Assembly: GCF_001708445.1 (NCBI RefSeq)
Contig: NZ_CP015637.1
Coordinates: forward strand, 5,767,001-5,831,000
Length of the DNA stretch: 64,000 nt
Source: Pseudomonas fluorescens
Lineage (GTDB): Bacteria > Pseudomonadota > Gammaproteobacteria > Pseudomonadales > Pseudomonadaceae
Reading direction: 5' to 3'
In this document: positions 25,541 through 36,127 of the stretch, piece by piece
Numbering within the stretch: the first letter of the stretch is position 1
Layout: each line of letters opens with the position of its first letter
Made by a program: the position numbers and the translations under genes
Notes under the pieces: generated by a model
The model's database searches: none
The model's input: only the letters and a program-made list of their open reading frames with translations
Told to the model about the DNA's origin: nothing

Positions 25541-26068
25541 TCAGCCTTTGTAGGCAGCGACCGACTTCATGATCTCGGCACGGGCGGCGTCTGCGTTGCC
25601 CCAACCGTCGATCTTCACCCATTTGCCTTTTTCGAGGTCTTTGTAGTTCTCGAAGAAGTGCTTGATCTGTTCCAGCAGCAGTGGGGGCAGGTCGGTGTAT
25701 TCCTTCACGTCGACGTACAGCTGGGACAGCTTGTCGTGTGGCACTGCGATCACTTTGGCATCGCCGCCGCCGTCGTCAGTCATGTTCAGGATGCCGACTG
25801 GGCGTGCGCGGATGACCGAACCTGGGGTAACCGGGTAAGGGGTTACAACCAGCACGTCGAGGGGGTCGCCGTCGTCAGCCAGGGTGTTGGGGATGAAACC
25901 GTAGTTGGCCGGGTAGAACATCGGGGTGGCCATGAAACGGTCAACGAACAGGCAGTCGCTGTCTTTGTCGATTTCGTATTTGATCGGCGCGTGGTTGGCC
26001 GGAATTTCGATGGCGACGTAGATGTCGTTCGGCAGGTCTTTGCCAGCCGGAATCTTGCTGTAGCTCAT
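25541..26068 (-). CDS. ppa: Inorganic pyrophosphatase (family I)
   Basis: Hydrolyses pyrophosphate to drive biosynthesis; a soluble homohexamer needing Mg2+. It has 175 residues from ATG 26068 ([20 protein letters not shown]). Catalytic motifs: the YEIDKDS region, [18 protein letters not shown], and the [11 protein letters not shown] signature with its metal-binding Asp cluster; DGWGNADAA near the end. It is single, followed by a strong terminator. The open frame extends 11 codons upstream without family support. Confidence 0.97.
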   Translation of the reverse strand: MSYSKIPAGKDLPNDIYVAIEIPANHAPIKYEIDKDSDCLFVDRFMATPMFYPANYGFIPNTLADDGDPLDVLVVTPYPVTPGSVIRARPVGILNMTDDGGGDAKVIAVPHDKLSQLYVDVKEYTDLPPLLLEQIKHFFENYKDLEKGKWVKIDGWGNADAARAEIMKSVAAYKG

Positions 26069-26176
26069 TGGGCGTTGCCCCCGTAGTTGGCCATGGAACA
26101 TGGCCGGATTGGCCTAAAAGTGGCGGCGATTATAGGCATATTCTGACGCCGATGCCATGCGCCAGACGTCGTACGG

Positions 26177-26992
26177 TCATTCGCCTTGTGGCTGATAACG
26201 CGGGTCGCTGGCTTGCAGTTGGTTCAGGCGGGCCAGGGGATCCTGGCGATAAAAGCGGCTCAGTTGCGCATACACCTGTGGATAACTTTCCGTCAGTAAA
26301 TCCGGCGCGCTGAAAAAATATTCGCTGGTGACGGCAAAGAATTCCGCCGGGTTTTCGGCGGCGTAAGGGTCGATAGCCGTCTCGGCGTCGGGGTTGGCAT
26401 CGAGTTGGCGGTTGAGGTCGTCAAACGCGCTTTGCATCACGCTGGCCCACTCCTGCACGCGCATGTCGTGGTGCAACGGCGGCAGGCCGTTGGCATCGCC
26501 ATTGAGCATGTCGAGTTTGTGCGCCAGTTCGTGGATAACCAGGTTGTAGCCTTCCCAGTTGCCGCTGGCCAGCACGCCGGGCCAGGCGAGGATCACCGGA
26601 CCCTGCTGCCAGGCTTCGCCGCTGTGTTCGCCGTCCCACTCATGCTCGACACCGCTGGCGTCGCGATGGCGTTGCGGGCTGAGGAAGTCGTCTGGGTACA
26701 GCACGATTTCGTGGAAGCCCTGGTACCAGTCGAGGTCGCCGAGGTTCATCAATGGCAGTTGCGCCTGGGCAGCGAGCAGCAGACGTTGTTCCTGATGCAG
26801 GTCGACGCCGGGCAGGGCGGTGAGGTGTTTTTCGGCGAGGAATACCACGCAGGCTTCGCGCAGCCACTGGTCCTGTTCGGCGCTGAGGCCGTCGAGGAAG
26901 GTCAGGTGGTGGCGCACCCGATGCCAGGTGTCATCGGCAATCGGGTGCTTGGCCAGCAGGCGCCGGCGACGCCAGGCGCTGAGGGACCACAT
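26177..26992 (-). CDS. mtfA: MtfA-type zinc-dependent peptidase
   Basis: A 271-residue cytosolic protein of the MtfA (M90) family. E. coli MtfA binds and inactivates the repressor Mlc and has aminopeptidase activity. The gluzincin motif HELAHKLD (about 154-161) is intact, with downstream Glu in NPAEFFAVTSEYFFSAP and the family segments VILAWPGV and YNLVIHEL. It lies 6 bases downstream of the DedA gene and is probably co-transcribed with it. Confidence 0.92.
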   Translation of the reverse strand: MWSLSAWRRRRLLAKHPIADDTWHRVRHHLTFLDGLSAEQDQWLREACVVFLAEKHLTALPGVDLHQEQRLLLAAQAQLPLMNLGDLDWYQGFHEIVLYPDDFLSPQRHRDASGVEHEWDGEHSGEAWQQGPVILAWPGVLASGNWEGYNLVIHELAHKLDMLNGDANGLPPLHHDMRVQEWASVMQSAFDDLNRQLDANPDAETAIDPYAAENPAEFFAVTSEYFFSAPDLLTESYPQVYAQLSRFYRQDPLARLNQLQASDPRYQPQGE

Positions 26993-26998
26993 GGCCGG

Positions 26999-27658
26999 TC
27001 AGTGCGGCTTGGCTTCGGAGGAGGTGCGACCACCAAAGCGGCTGCGGACTACACCAATGATCATCGGCACCAGCGACAGCAGAATGATGAACACCACCAG
27101 CAACGACAGGTTTTTCTTGATGAACGGTACGTTGCCGAAGAAGTAGCCCAGCGTCACCAGGCCGCCGACCCAGAAGACGGTGCCCAGCACGCTGAAACCG
27201 AAGAAACGCGGGTAGGGCATTTTCGCGATACCGGCGACGAACGGTGCAAAGGTCCGCAGGATTGGCAGGAAGCGCGCCAGGGTCACGGTTTTGCCGCCGT
27301 GCTTGTCGTAGAAGTCGTGGGTTTTTTGCAGGTAGTCGCGACGGAAGATTTTCGAGTTCGGGTTGCTGAACAGGCGTTCCCCGGCCGTTCGCCCGATCAC
27401 GTAGTTGGTGCTGTCACCGAGGATCGCCGCCAGCATCAACAGGCCGCCGAGCAATACCGGGTCCATGCCACCGCCCGCTGCGACGGCGCCGGCGATAAAC
27501 AGCAACGAATCACCCGGCAGGAACGGCATGACCACCAGGCCGGTTTCGCAAAAGATGACGAGGAACAGAATGGCGTAGATCCACGGACCGTAATTGGTAA
27601 CCAGCAGGTCGAGGTAGACGTCGAGATGCAGGATAAGGTCTAGCGGGTTGAAATCCAT
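26999..27658 (-). CDS. DedA-family membrane protein
   Basis: A 219-residue DedA (VTT-domain) inner-membrane protein. The family is linked to proton-motive-force maintenance and undecaprenyl-phosphate or lipid translocation. Diagnostic motifs are FCETGLVVMPFLPGDSLLF and FLPILRTFAPFVAGIAKM, with ILGDSTNYVIGRTAGERLF between; about five to six hydrophobic stretches. ATG 27658 (MDFNPLDLI) is preferred over a GTG three codons upstream. It forms a pair with mtfA. Confidence 0.94.
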   Translation of the reverse strand: MDFNPLDLILHLDVYLDLLVTNYGPWIYAILFLVIFCETGLVVMPFLPGDSLLFIAGAVAAGGGMDPVLLGGLLMLAAILGDSTNYVIGRTAGERLFSNPNSKIFRRDYLQKTHDFYDKHGGKTVTLARFLPILRTFAPFVAGIAKMPYPRFFGFSVLGTVFWVGGLVTLGYFFGNVPFIKKNLSLLVVFIILLSLVPMIIGVVRSRFGGRTSSEAKPH

Positions 27659-27847
27659 GGATGGCACCTGTGTGGACGGCCCGGCTCGGCAGGCCTGTGC
27701 GGAAGCTCGGGTAATAAGGCTACAAGTGTATGTAGTGTTTCTTACAACCCTGAAAGGTCCGCATTATACGGATTGAGAGGTGAAAAGCGTGTTGGTTTTG
27801 TAGCGGGGGATGTCGCGATGCACGGTCCACAGATCGCCAGAAATGCA

Positions 27848-27937
27848 TTGTGGGAGCGAGTTTCCTCGCGAAAGCATTCGGTCAGTTATAAATAGTCTGA
27901 CTGAAAAGCCGCTATCGGGGCAGGCCCCCTCCCACAA
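27848..27937. repeat. Chimeric REPIN (arms from two REP families)
   Basis: The left arm TGGGAGCGAGTTTCCTCGCG is of the GGAGCGAGCTTGCTCGC type, and the right arm CGGGGCAGGCCCCCTCCCAC is of the GTGGGAGGGGG type. It lies between dedA's promoter region and the GNAT gene's 3' end. Confidence 0.7.
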
Positions 27938-27949
27938 GGTGTCAGGGCG

Positions 27950-28408
27950 TCAGTCTTCGCTGATCGGCAGGGTGTAGTTCTTGAACTCGGTGTCCTCGCG
28001 AAACCCGATCGACTCATAGGTCTTCTGCGCCACTTGATTGTTACTGCTGGTCGACACCCGCAGCCGCACCGCATGAGTCTCCTTGGCCATCTTCTTCGCT
28101 GTACGTATCAGGTTATCCGCCACCAGTTGCCGACGCGCGTCTTCGGCCACATAGATGTCGTTGAGTATCCACACGCGTTTGAGCGACAACGACGAAAAGC
28201 TTGGGTACAGCTGACAGAACCCCAGCAGCCGCTTGTCGTCATCGTCGGCCAGGGCCAGGTATATCACCGACTCCTTGCGGCGCAGGCGCTTTTCCAGGAA
28301 AGCCCGCGACGAATCCGGGAACGGCAGCGCCCCGTAGAACTCGCGGTATTTGACGAACAAGGGGGTCAACAGGTCCAGGTGTTCCAGGGTCGCTTGAGTG
28401 ATCCGCAT
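27950..28408 (-). CDS. GNAT-family N-acetyltransferase
   Basis: A 152-residue GNAT protein. The acetyl-CoA region is visible as VWILNDIYVAEDARRQLVAD (motif A; the usual R/Q-x-x-G-x-G/A is only partly kept as ARRQLVA), followed by RLRVSTSSNNQVAQKTYESIGF (motif B) and YTLPI. The substrate is unknown. ATG 28408 (MRITQATLEHL) is preferred. It is single, with the eutC gene 90 bases upstream on the same strand. Confidence 0.85.
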   Translation of the reverse strand: MRITQATLEHLDLLTPLFVKYREFYGALPFPDSSRAFLEKRLRRKESVIYLALADDDDKRLLGFCQLYPSFSSLSLKRVWILNDIYVAEDARRQLVADNLIRTAKKMAKETHAVRLRVSTSSNNQVAQKTYESIGFREDTEFKNYTLPISED

Positions 28409-28498
28409 GCCAGGCCTCAACTTCCAAAGGGTATGACCACGCGAGCGGCCGTGACTCGATGCTGCCTAAAGACGCAAAAAAGCGCAATCGTGCCGCGA

Positions 28499-29332
28499 TC
28501 AGTCCAACGGCGGGCTGAGCAGGAAGTTGCCTTTCATCAGGTCCGGGTCGTCGGACTCAATGGTCTGCACCTGCGCCTCATCCTTGAGGTTGACCCCCGA
28601 CAACTGCCGGCGACACGCCTCTCGCATCAAGTACAGCAGGCGGTGGGCCGCCATGCCATAACTCAAGCCTTCCAAGCGCACGTTGGAGATGCAGTTGCGG
28701 TAGGCATCGGTCAGGCCGACCTTGGGGTTGTAGGTGAAATACAGCCCCAGGCTGTCCGGCGAACTGAGTCCCGGCCGTTCGCCGATCAGGATCACCACCA
28801 TCTTGGCCCCCAGCAATTGCCCGATCTCATCCGCCACCGCCACGCGGCCCTGTTCCACCAGGATCACTGGTGACAAGGACCACCCCTCGGCGTGAGTCTG
28901 TTCCTCCATGCGTGCGAGAAACGGCAAGGTGTGTTTATGCACGGCCAGCGCCGACAGGCCATCGGCCACCACCACCGCCAGGTCCACACCGCCAGGATTG
29001 GCTGCCGCATAGTCGCGCAGGCTCTGGGCCGATTCATCACTCAAGCGCCGCCCCAGGTCGGGGCGTTGCAGGTAGCTATGCCGATCGACGGCCGCACTGT
29101 GCAGCAACAGGCTGTCACGCCCGCGTTCGGCCAGTTGGCTGCTGAGGCCCCCATGGTCGAAGGGCAGGTGCACTGCGTCCCGCGCCTGGGCATGGGCGAA
29201 CTGGAAGTCCAACTGTGCGCTGGTCGGGATGCTCGTGCCGGTACGGCCCAGGGCAATGCGCGCCGGGGTCAGGCGGCGTAGCTCCAGCCACGGGTTTTCA
29301 GGAAGGTCGAGTTGCACGGGTGGCTCCTTCAT
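28499..29332 (-). CDS. eutC: Ethanolamine ammonia-lyase small subunit
   Basis: Light chain of the adenosylcobalamin-dependent lyase converting ethanolamine to acetaldehyde and ammonia. It has 277 residues from ATG 29332 ([15 protein letters not shown]). The family motifs [25 protein letters not shown] and [20 protein letters not shown] are present. Its ATG overlaps the eutB stop (ATGA), so translation is coupled. No carboxysome-like shell genes occur, consistent with the simple Pseudomonas pathway. Confidence 0.96.
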   Translation of the reverse strand: MKEPPVQLDLPENPWLELRRLTPARIALGRTGTSIPTSAQLDFQFAHAQARDAVHLPFDHGGLSSQLAERGRDSLLLHSAAVDRHSYLQRPDLGRRLSDESAQSLRDYAAANPGGVDLAVVVADGLSALAVHKHTLPFLARMEEQTHAEGWSLSPVILVEQGRVAVADEIGQLLGAKMVVILIGERPGLSSPDSLGLYFTYNPKVGLTDAYRNCISNVRLEGLSYGMAAHRLLYLMREACRRQLSGVNLKDEAQVQTIESDDPDLMKGNFLLSPPLD

Positions 29333-30723
29333 CCCAATTGCGCCAAGGCGTGGCGAAATGCCGGGGGCAGGCTGTTGCCGAAGCGCACCTTGCCGTCGGC
29401 TTGCGTGAAGATGCCCATCTTCGCCAGCCACTGTTCAAATTCCGGTGCCGGCTTTAAACCCAGGGTTTGGCGAGCGTACAAGGCGTCATGGAATGAGGTG
29501 GTCTGGTAGTTGAGCATGATGTCGTCGGAGCCGGGGATGCCCATGATGAAGTTGATGCCGGCCACGCCGAGCAGGGTCAGCAGGGTGTCCATGTCGTCCT
29601 GGTCGGCTTCGGCGTGGTTGGTGTAGCAGATGTCGCAACCCATCGGCACCCCCAGCAGCTTGCCGCAGAAGTGGTCTTCAAGGCCCGCGCGAATGATCTG
29701 CTTGCCGTTGTACAGGTACTCGGGGCCGATAAAGCCAACCACGGTATTCACCAGGAACGGCTTGAAGTGGCGGGCCACCGCATAGGCGCGGGTTTCGCAG
29801 GTTTGCTGGTCGACGCCAAAGTGCGCATTGGCCGACAAGGCGCTGCCCTGGCCGGTTTCGAAATACATCAGGTTCTGGCCCAGGGTGCCACGGTTCAGGC
29901 TCAAGCCCGCCTCGTAGCCTTCCTGCAACACACTCAGGCTGATGCCGAAACTGGCGTTGGCCGCCTCGGTACCGGCAATTGATTGGAATACCAGGTCCAG
30001 CGGCACGCCACGGTTGATGGCTTCGATGGAGGTGGTGACGTGGGTCAGCACGCAGGCCTGGGTGGGAATGTCGTAGCGCTGGATGATCGCGTCGAGCATT
30101 TCCAGCATGGCGCAGATCGAGGCGATGCTGTCGGTGGCCGGGTTGATACCGATCATGGCGTCGCCGTTGCCGTAGAGCAGGCCGTCGAGAATGCTGGCCG
30201 CGATACCGGCCGGTTCATCCGTGGGGTGGTTGGGTTGCAGGCGGGTCGATAAGCGCCCGCGCAGGCCCATGGTGCCGCGAAACTGGGTGACCACGCGGAT
30301 CTTCTGCGCCACCAGCACCAGGTCTTGCACGCGCATGATCTTGGAGACGGCGGCGGCCATTTCGGGTGTCAGCCCTGGCGCCAATGCGCGTAGGGATTGT
30401 TCATCGGCCGCATCGCTGAGCAGCCAGTCGCGCAGGCCGCCGACGGTCAGGTGGCTGACCGGGGCAAACGCCTGTTTATCATGGGTGTCGATGATCAGTC
30501 GGGTGACTTCATCGCTTTCATAGGGGATCAGCGCCTCTTGCAGAAAGTGCGTCAGCGGGATATTGGCCAAGGCCATTTGCGCCGCCACCCGCTCGCCGTC
30601 GTTCTGCGCGGCGACGCCGGCGAGAAAGTCCCCGGAGCGTGCGGGGCTGGCCTTGGCCATCACGTCCTTGAGGCTGTCGAAGCGGTAGGTTTGTGCACCC
30701 ACCGCGTGGGAAAAGCTTGCCAT
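29329..30723 (-). CDS. eutB: Ethanolamine ammonia-lyase large subunit
   Basis: Catalytic alpha subunit, a 464-residue TIM barrel binding ethanolamine and adenosylcobalamin. Recognised by [48 protein letters not shown] and [20 protein letters not shown]. It is preceded by the permease gene (52 bases) and overlaps eutC. Works with EutC, the permease and the downstream aldehyde dehydrogenase to turn ethanolamine into acetate plus ammonia. No eutA reactivase is present in the window. BtuB/BtuF for cobalamin uptake are encoded at 46-48.7 kb. Confidence 0.97.
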   Translation of the reverse strand: MASFSHAVGAQTYRFDSLKDVMAKASPARSGDFLAGVAAQNDGERVAAQMALANIPLTHFLQEALIPYESDEVTRLIIDTHDKQAFAPVSHLTVGGLRDWLLSDAADEQSLRALAPGLTPEMAAAVSKIMRVQDLVLVAQKIRVVTQFRGTMGLRGRLSTRLQPNHPTDEPAGIAASILDGLLYGNGDAMIGINPATDSIASICAMLEMLDAIIQRYDIPTQACVLTHVTTSIEAINRGVPLDLVFQSIAGTEAANASFGISLSVLQEGYEAGLSLNRGTLGQNLMYFETGQGSALSANAHFGVDQQTCETRAYAVARHFKPFLVNTVVGFIGPEYLYNGKQIIRAGLEDHFCGKLLGVPMGCDICYTNHAEADQDDMDTLLTLLGVAGINFIMGIPGSDDIMLNYQTTSFHDALYARQTLGLKPAPEFEQWLAKMGIFTQADGKVRFGNSLPPAFRHALAQLG

Positions 30724-30775
30724 ACAGTGTCTCCTTGACGACGCGGGCAGGAACCCGCGTCGAGGTTTACGGCAG

Positions 30776-32209
30776 TTAGTGCAGGGCGGCCTCTGCGGCC
30801 TGGATCGCCGCGAATTCCTCTTCCGGCGTGCCCGCTACCAAGTGATGCCGGCTGTAGAAAGCAAAGTAAGCAATTAATACTCCATAGATGATCGCGGCGC
30901 CAATCACCACCCTTGGATCCACCAGAAAGCCCGCAACGACGGCCACACAGGCCAGTACCAGGGCGACACCGGACGTGAAGATGCCGCCCGGCGTGCGGTA
31001 CGGGCGGTCCATTTTGGGGCGACGGATGCGCAGCGTGATGTGCGCGGCCATCATTAGCACGTAGGAAATGGTCGCGCCGAACACCGCCACCAGGATCAAC
31101 AAGTCACCCTGGCCGGTCAGCGACAGGCCAAAACCGATAATGCCGGGGATCACCAGCGCCAGGACCGGCGCCTTGCTCTTGTTGGTCTGGGACAGTTTGC
31201 GCGGCAGGTAGCCGGCGCGGGACAAGGCGAAGATCTGCCGCGAATAGGCGTAGATAATCGAGAAAAAGCTGGCGATCAAGCCGGCCAGGCCGACCAGGTT
31301 GACGAAGCTGCCCATCCAGGTCGAGCCGCCATAGGACAACGCCAGCGCTTCCACCAACGGGTTGCCGGACTTGACCAGCGCATAGGTGCCGGCGCCACCC
31401 GGTGCGATCACCAGGATCAGCAGGGCAAAACTGGTCAGCACCACAATGGCGCCGATCAGGCCGCGGGGCAGGTCGCGTTTGGGGTTCTTGGTTTCTTCAG
31501 CGGCCAGGGGCACGCCCTCGACGGCAAGGAAAAACCAGATCGCATAAGGGATCGCCGCCCACACGCCAACATAGCCGAAGGGCAGGAAGGTGCTGGCGCC
31601 CTTGGCTTCGGTCACCGGGATATCCAGCAGGTTGGCGACATTGAAGTGCGGCACCATCGACACCAGGAACACGCCCAGGGCAATCGCGGCGATGGCGGTG
31701 ATCACGAACATCAGCTTCAAGGCTTCACCCACGCCAAAGATGTGGATGCCAATAAAGATGATGTAGAACGCCAGGTAGATCATCCAGCCGCCAATGCCGA
31801 ACAGCGACTCGCAATAAGCGCCGATAAACACCGCGATGGCGGCGGGCGCGATGGCGTATTCGATCAGGATCGCGGTGCCCGTCAGGAACCCGCCCCAGGG
31901 CCCGAAGGCGCTGCGGGCAAAACCGTAGCCACCGCCGGCAGTGGGAATCATGGAAGACAGTTCAGCCAGGGAAAAGCACATGCACAGGTACATGGTGGCC
32001 ATCAGCAATGTGGCGAGGAACATGCCGCCCCAGCCACCCTGGGCCAGGCCGAAGTTCCAGCCGGCGTAGTCGCCGGAGATCACGTAGGCAACGCCAAGGC
32101 CAACTAACAGCACCCAGCCAGCGGCGCCTTTTTTGAGTTCGCGTTGTTGGAAGTATTGGGAGTCGACTTTTTCGAAGTCGACGGAAGATCCAGTCGGTTC
32201 GCTAGGCAT
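30776..32209 (-). CDS. eat: Ethanolamine permease
   Basis: A 477-residue APC-superfamily transporter of about 12 membrane segments, matching ethanolamine permeases (Eat). Typical stretches are VGLGVAYVISGDYAGWNFGL, SSMIPTAGGGYGFAR and VPLAAEETKNPKRDLPRG. ATG 32209 (MPSEPTGSSVDFEKVD) is chosen; the frame stays open 19 codons more, without family support. Context with eutBC and an aldehyde dehydrogenase makes ethanolamine the substrate. A compact REP hairpin separates it from exaC, and no sigma-54 promoter was found directly upstream. Confidence 0.94.
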   Translation of the reverse strand: MPSEPTGSSVDFEKVDSQYFQQRELKKGAAGWVLLVGLGVAYVISGDYAGWNFGLAQGGWGGMFLATLLMATMYLCMCFSLAELSSMIPTAGGGYGFARSAFGPWGGFLTGTAILIEYAIAPAAIAVFIGAYCESLFGIGGWMIYLAFYIIFIGIHIFGVGEALKLMFVITAIAAIALGVFLVSMVPHFNVANLLDIPVTEAKGASTFLPFGYVGVWAAIPYAIWFFLAVEGVPLAAEETKNPKRDLPRGLIGAIVVLTSFALLILVIAPGGAGTYALVKSGNPLVEALALSYGGSTWMGSFVNLVGLAGLIASFFSIIYAYSRQIFALSRAGYLPRKLSQTNKSKAPVLALVIPGIIGFGLSLTGQGDLLILVAVFGATISYVLMMAAHITLRIRRPKMDRPYRTPGGIFTSGVALVLACVAVVAGFLVDPRVVIGAAIIYGVLIAYFAFYSRHHLVAGTPEEEFAAIQAAEAALH

Positions 32210-32290
32210 GAAGAAGTACCTTTCATTGTTATTGTTTTTAACTCGGCCTCTGTGTGCCGAATGCAATTGGCAAGTACTTGTGGAGAGCTA

Positions 32291-32350
32291 AGTGTGGGAG
32301 GGGCGGTACCCCTCCCACACTTGATTGCATTTCAAATGTGGGAGGAGGGG
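32291..32350. repeat. REP hairpin plus partial REP between exaC and eat
   Basis: AGTGTGGGAGGGG-CGGTA-CCCCTCCCACACT (32291-32321) is a perfect 13-base-arm hairpin, a collapsed REP pair. It is followed by another half copy (AATGTGGGAGGAGGGG, 32335-32350). No U tract follows on the minus strand, so it is more likely a REP that tunes exaC-eat read-through than a true terminator. Confidence 0.75.
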
Positions 32351-32354
32351 TTAG

Positions 32355-33875
<1,521 letters not shown>

Positions 33876-33940
33876 GATGGGTATCTCTTGGCTTTTATGT
33901 TTATTGGAGTGCAGCGCGGCAAGCGCTTGTTAAAGCGTAG

Positions 33941-33956
33941 AGCAAAGGTTGGGCCA
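33941..33956 (-). promoter_or_regulatory. Sigma-54 (-24/-12) promoter of exaC
   Basis: On the minus strand TGGCCCAACCTTTGCT matches TGGCACGN4TTGCW at the key GG and GC dinucleotides with the required 10-base spacing. It would start transcription about 55 bases upstream of exaC's ATG. The divergent gene encodes a sigma-54 activator. Confidence 0.75.
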
Positions 33957-34148
33957 CTGCTTTGCGGGCCAGGTAAATCAAGGGCTTGGTCGTTGTTGCA
34001 AAGCGTTGCTGTGGCAGCCGTGGTACAGGCGCAGTGACAGTTTGTGCCATAAACGGTACAGCCTATGACCAGTGGGTCGGCTCGGGATTGCAAAGGTCGG
34101 ATGGCTGGGGGATGCTGGGGGCTCTCACGTAGAGAGAATAATAAGAAC

Positions 34149-36053
34149 ATGCAGAACGATCATTTCAGTCGCCATGCCCAGCAAGTCCTCACCGTGGCCC
34201 AAGGGCGCGACCCGTCCAGTGACCCGTCGATCGCCCGCTCCTGGCTGAGGTGCCTGGAGGACTACCACCTCGACCCTGCGCAAACCATCGCCCCTACCGT
34301 GCTCGAACATGGCCGCCTGCTGGAAAGCCGCGAGCGCCTGCAACAGGTGCTGCACATCGCCGGCAGCGAGATGAACAGCCTGCATCAACAGCTCTCGGGC
34401 GCCGGCCATGCAGTGTTGTTGACCGATGCGCGCGGGGTGATCCTCAACTGTGTCACCGCGTCGAGTGAGCGCAAGATTTTCGAGCGCGCCGGGCTGTGGC
34501 TGGGCGCGGACTGGAGCGAGGCCTGCGAAGGCACCAACGGCATCGGCACCTGCCTGGTGGAGCGCCAGTCGTTGACGATTCATCGTGATGAACACTTCCG
34601 TGGCCGGCATACCGGGCTGACCTGCTCGGCCAGCCCGGTGTTCGACCCTCATGGCGAATTACTGGCGGTGCTGGATGTGTCCTCGGCCAGGGAAGCGGTG
34701 TCGCGCCAGAGCCAGTTTCACACCATGGCGCTGGTCAATCTCTCGGCGAAGATGATCGAGAGTTGTTACTTCCTGCGGCATTTCGAGAACCAATGGTTGC
34801 TGCGCTTTCATTTACAGGCGGAATCGGTGGGCCTGTTCAGCGAGGGGTTGCTCGCGTTCGACGGCGAAGGGCGTATCTGTGCGGTCAACCAGAGCGCGTT
34901 GAACCTGCTGGGGCAGGTTCGCGGCGGCTTGCTCGGGCAGCCGGTGGAGGCGTTGTTCGAGTGTTCGCTGGATCAGCTGCTCGGTCGCGCCAGCGCAAAT
35001 GCCACCGCCAGTTGGCCGTTGCGTACCCGGGATGGCCGGCATTTGTTCGCGGCCCTGCGCGGTCAGCCTCGCGGCGTAGGGGTACCCGCCCCCATTGCCA
35101 AGTTGCCGGAGCCACCACGGCTGCCCGGTATCTGCCTGGGTGACCCGGCCTTGCAAAACGATTTCCGTAAGGCGTTGCGAGTATTCGAGCGCGACGTGCC
35201 GTTGCTGATCAATGGCGAGACCGGCTCCGGCAAGGAGGCGTTCGCAAAGGCGGTGCACCATGCCAGCCAGCGCGCCGACAAAGCCTTTGTTGCGCTCAAC
35301 TGCGCGGCTATCCCGGAAAGCCTGATCGAAAGCGAACTGTTCGGCTACCGCGGCGGCAGCTTTACCGGCGCGCGCAAGGAGGGCATGCAGGGCAAGTTGC
35401 AACAGGCTGATGGCGGTACGCTGTTCCTCGATGAAATCGGCGATATGCCCCTGGCGTTGCAGACGCGGCTATTAAGGGTGCTGGAGGACCGCATGGTCGT
35501 GCCTCTGGGCGGTGAGCCCCAGGCGATCGATGTCAGGATCATCAGCGCGACCCACAGGGATTTGCTCGGGCGTGTGGCGGACGGCAGTTTCCGCGAAGAT
35601 CTGTATTACCGGCTCAACGGCCTGGAAGTCGGGTTGCCGCCATTGCGTGAGCGCAGTGATAAATCTCAATTGCTGGATTTCCTGCTGGCAGAAGAGGCGG
35701 GCGGGCAGGCCGTGTTGCTTGAGCTGGCGGCGCGTTCGGCGCTGCTTCGCTTTGCCTGGCCCGGCAATGTCCGGCAGATGCGTACCGTGCTGCGTACGCT
35801 GGCGGCGCTGTGTGACGACGGGCGAGTCGGCCTTGAGGACCTGCCCGCGCAGATCCGCCAGGCCCAGGCGCAACCGGTGGCCGAGGCCCTGTCCATGGAG
35901 TCGCCTCTGGAGGACGCCGAGCGCCTGGCGTTGCTCACGGCGCTGGAGCAACAGCGCTGGCACATGACCCACACGGCGGAACAGCTGGGTGTCAGCCGCA
36001 ACACCCTCTATAGAAAGCTGCGCCGGCACGGTATTGCCCGCGCCTCCCTATGA
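34149..36053 (+). CDS. eatR: Sigma-54-dependent activator of ethanolamine genes (EatR/AcoR type)
   Basis: A 634-residue enhancer-binding protein. N-terminal GAF sensor (about 70-200; GTNGIGTCLVERQSLTIH), a PAS-like segment (about 215-300), the AAA+ domain (Walker A GETGSGKE near 356, Walker B GGTLFLDEIGDMP) and a C-terminal Fis-type HTH (about 595-630; LGVSRNTLYRKLRRHGI). It is divergent from exaC as PA4021 (EatR) is from PA4022 in P. aeruginosa, where it drives ethanolamine use with RpoN. The sigma-54 contact loop reads GSFTGA instead of GAFTGA. ATG 34149 starts MQNDHFSRHAQ. Confidence 0.9.
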   Translation: MQNDHFSRHAQQVLTVAQGRDPSSDPSIARSWLRCLEDYHLDPAQTIAPTVLEHGRLLESRERLQQVLHIAGSEMNSLHQQLSGAGHAVLLTDARGVILNCVTASSERKIFERAGLWLGADWSEACEGTNGIGTCLVERQSLTIHRDEHFRGRHTGLTCSASPVFDPHGELLAVLDVSSAREAVSRQSQFHTMALVNLSAKMIESCYFLRHFENQWLLRFHLQAESVGLFSEGLLAFDGEGRICAVNQSALNLLGQVRGGLLGQPVEALFECSLDQLLGRASANATASWPLRTRDGRHLFAALRGQPRGVGVPAPIAKLPEPPRLPGICLGDPALQNDFRKALRVFERDVPLLINGETGSGKEAFAKAVHHASQRADKAFVALNCAAIPESLIESELFGYRGGSFTGARKEGMQGKLQQADGGTLFLDEIGDMPLALQTRLLRVLEDRMVVPLGGEPQAIDVRIISATHRDLLGRVADGSFREDLYYRLNGLEVGLPPLRERSDKSQLLDFLLAEEAGGQAVLLELAARSALLRFAWPGNVRQMRTVLRTLAALCDDGRVGLEDLPAQIRQAQAQPVAEALSMESPLEDAERLALLTALEQQRWHMTHTAEQLGVSRNTLYRKLRRHGIARASL

Positions 36054-36127
36054 TCGGGTCCTACAGCTAAAAGGTGCGATTTTTGCCCCCCTGCGCTAAC
36101 CTGCCTCGATGTTTTACGAGGTCGACT

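Noticed and set aside
34034..34060. TGGCAC on the minus strand as another sigma-54 promoter
   Set aside because: The GC dinucleotide that follows is 14 bases from GG instead of 10; the site at 33941 fits exactly.
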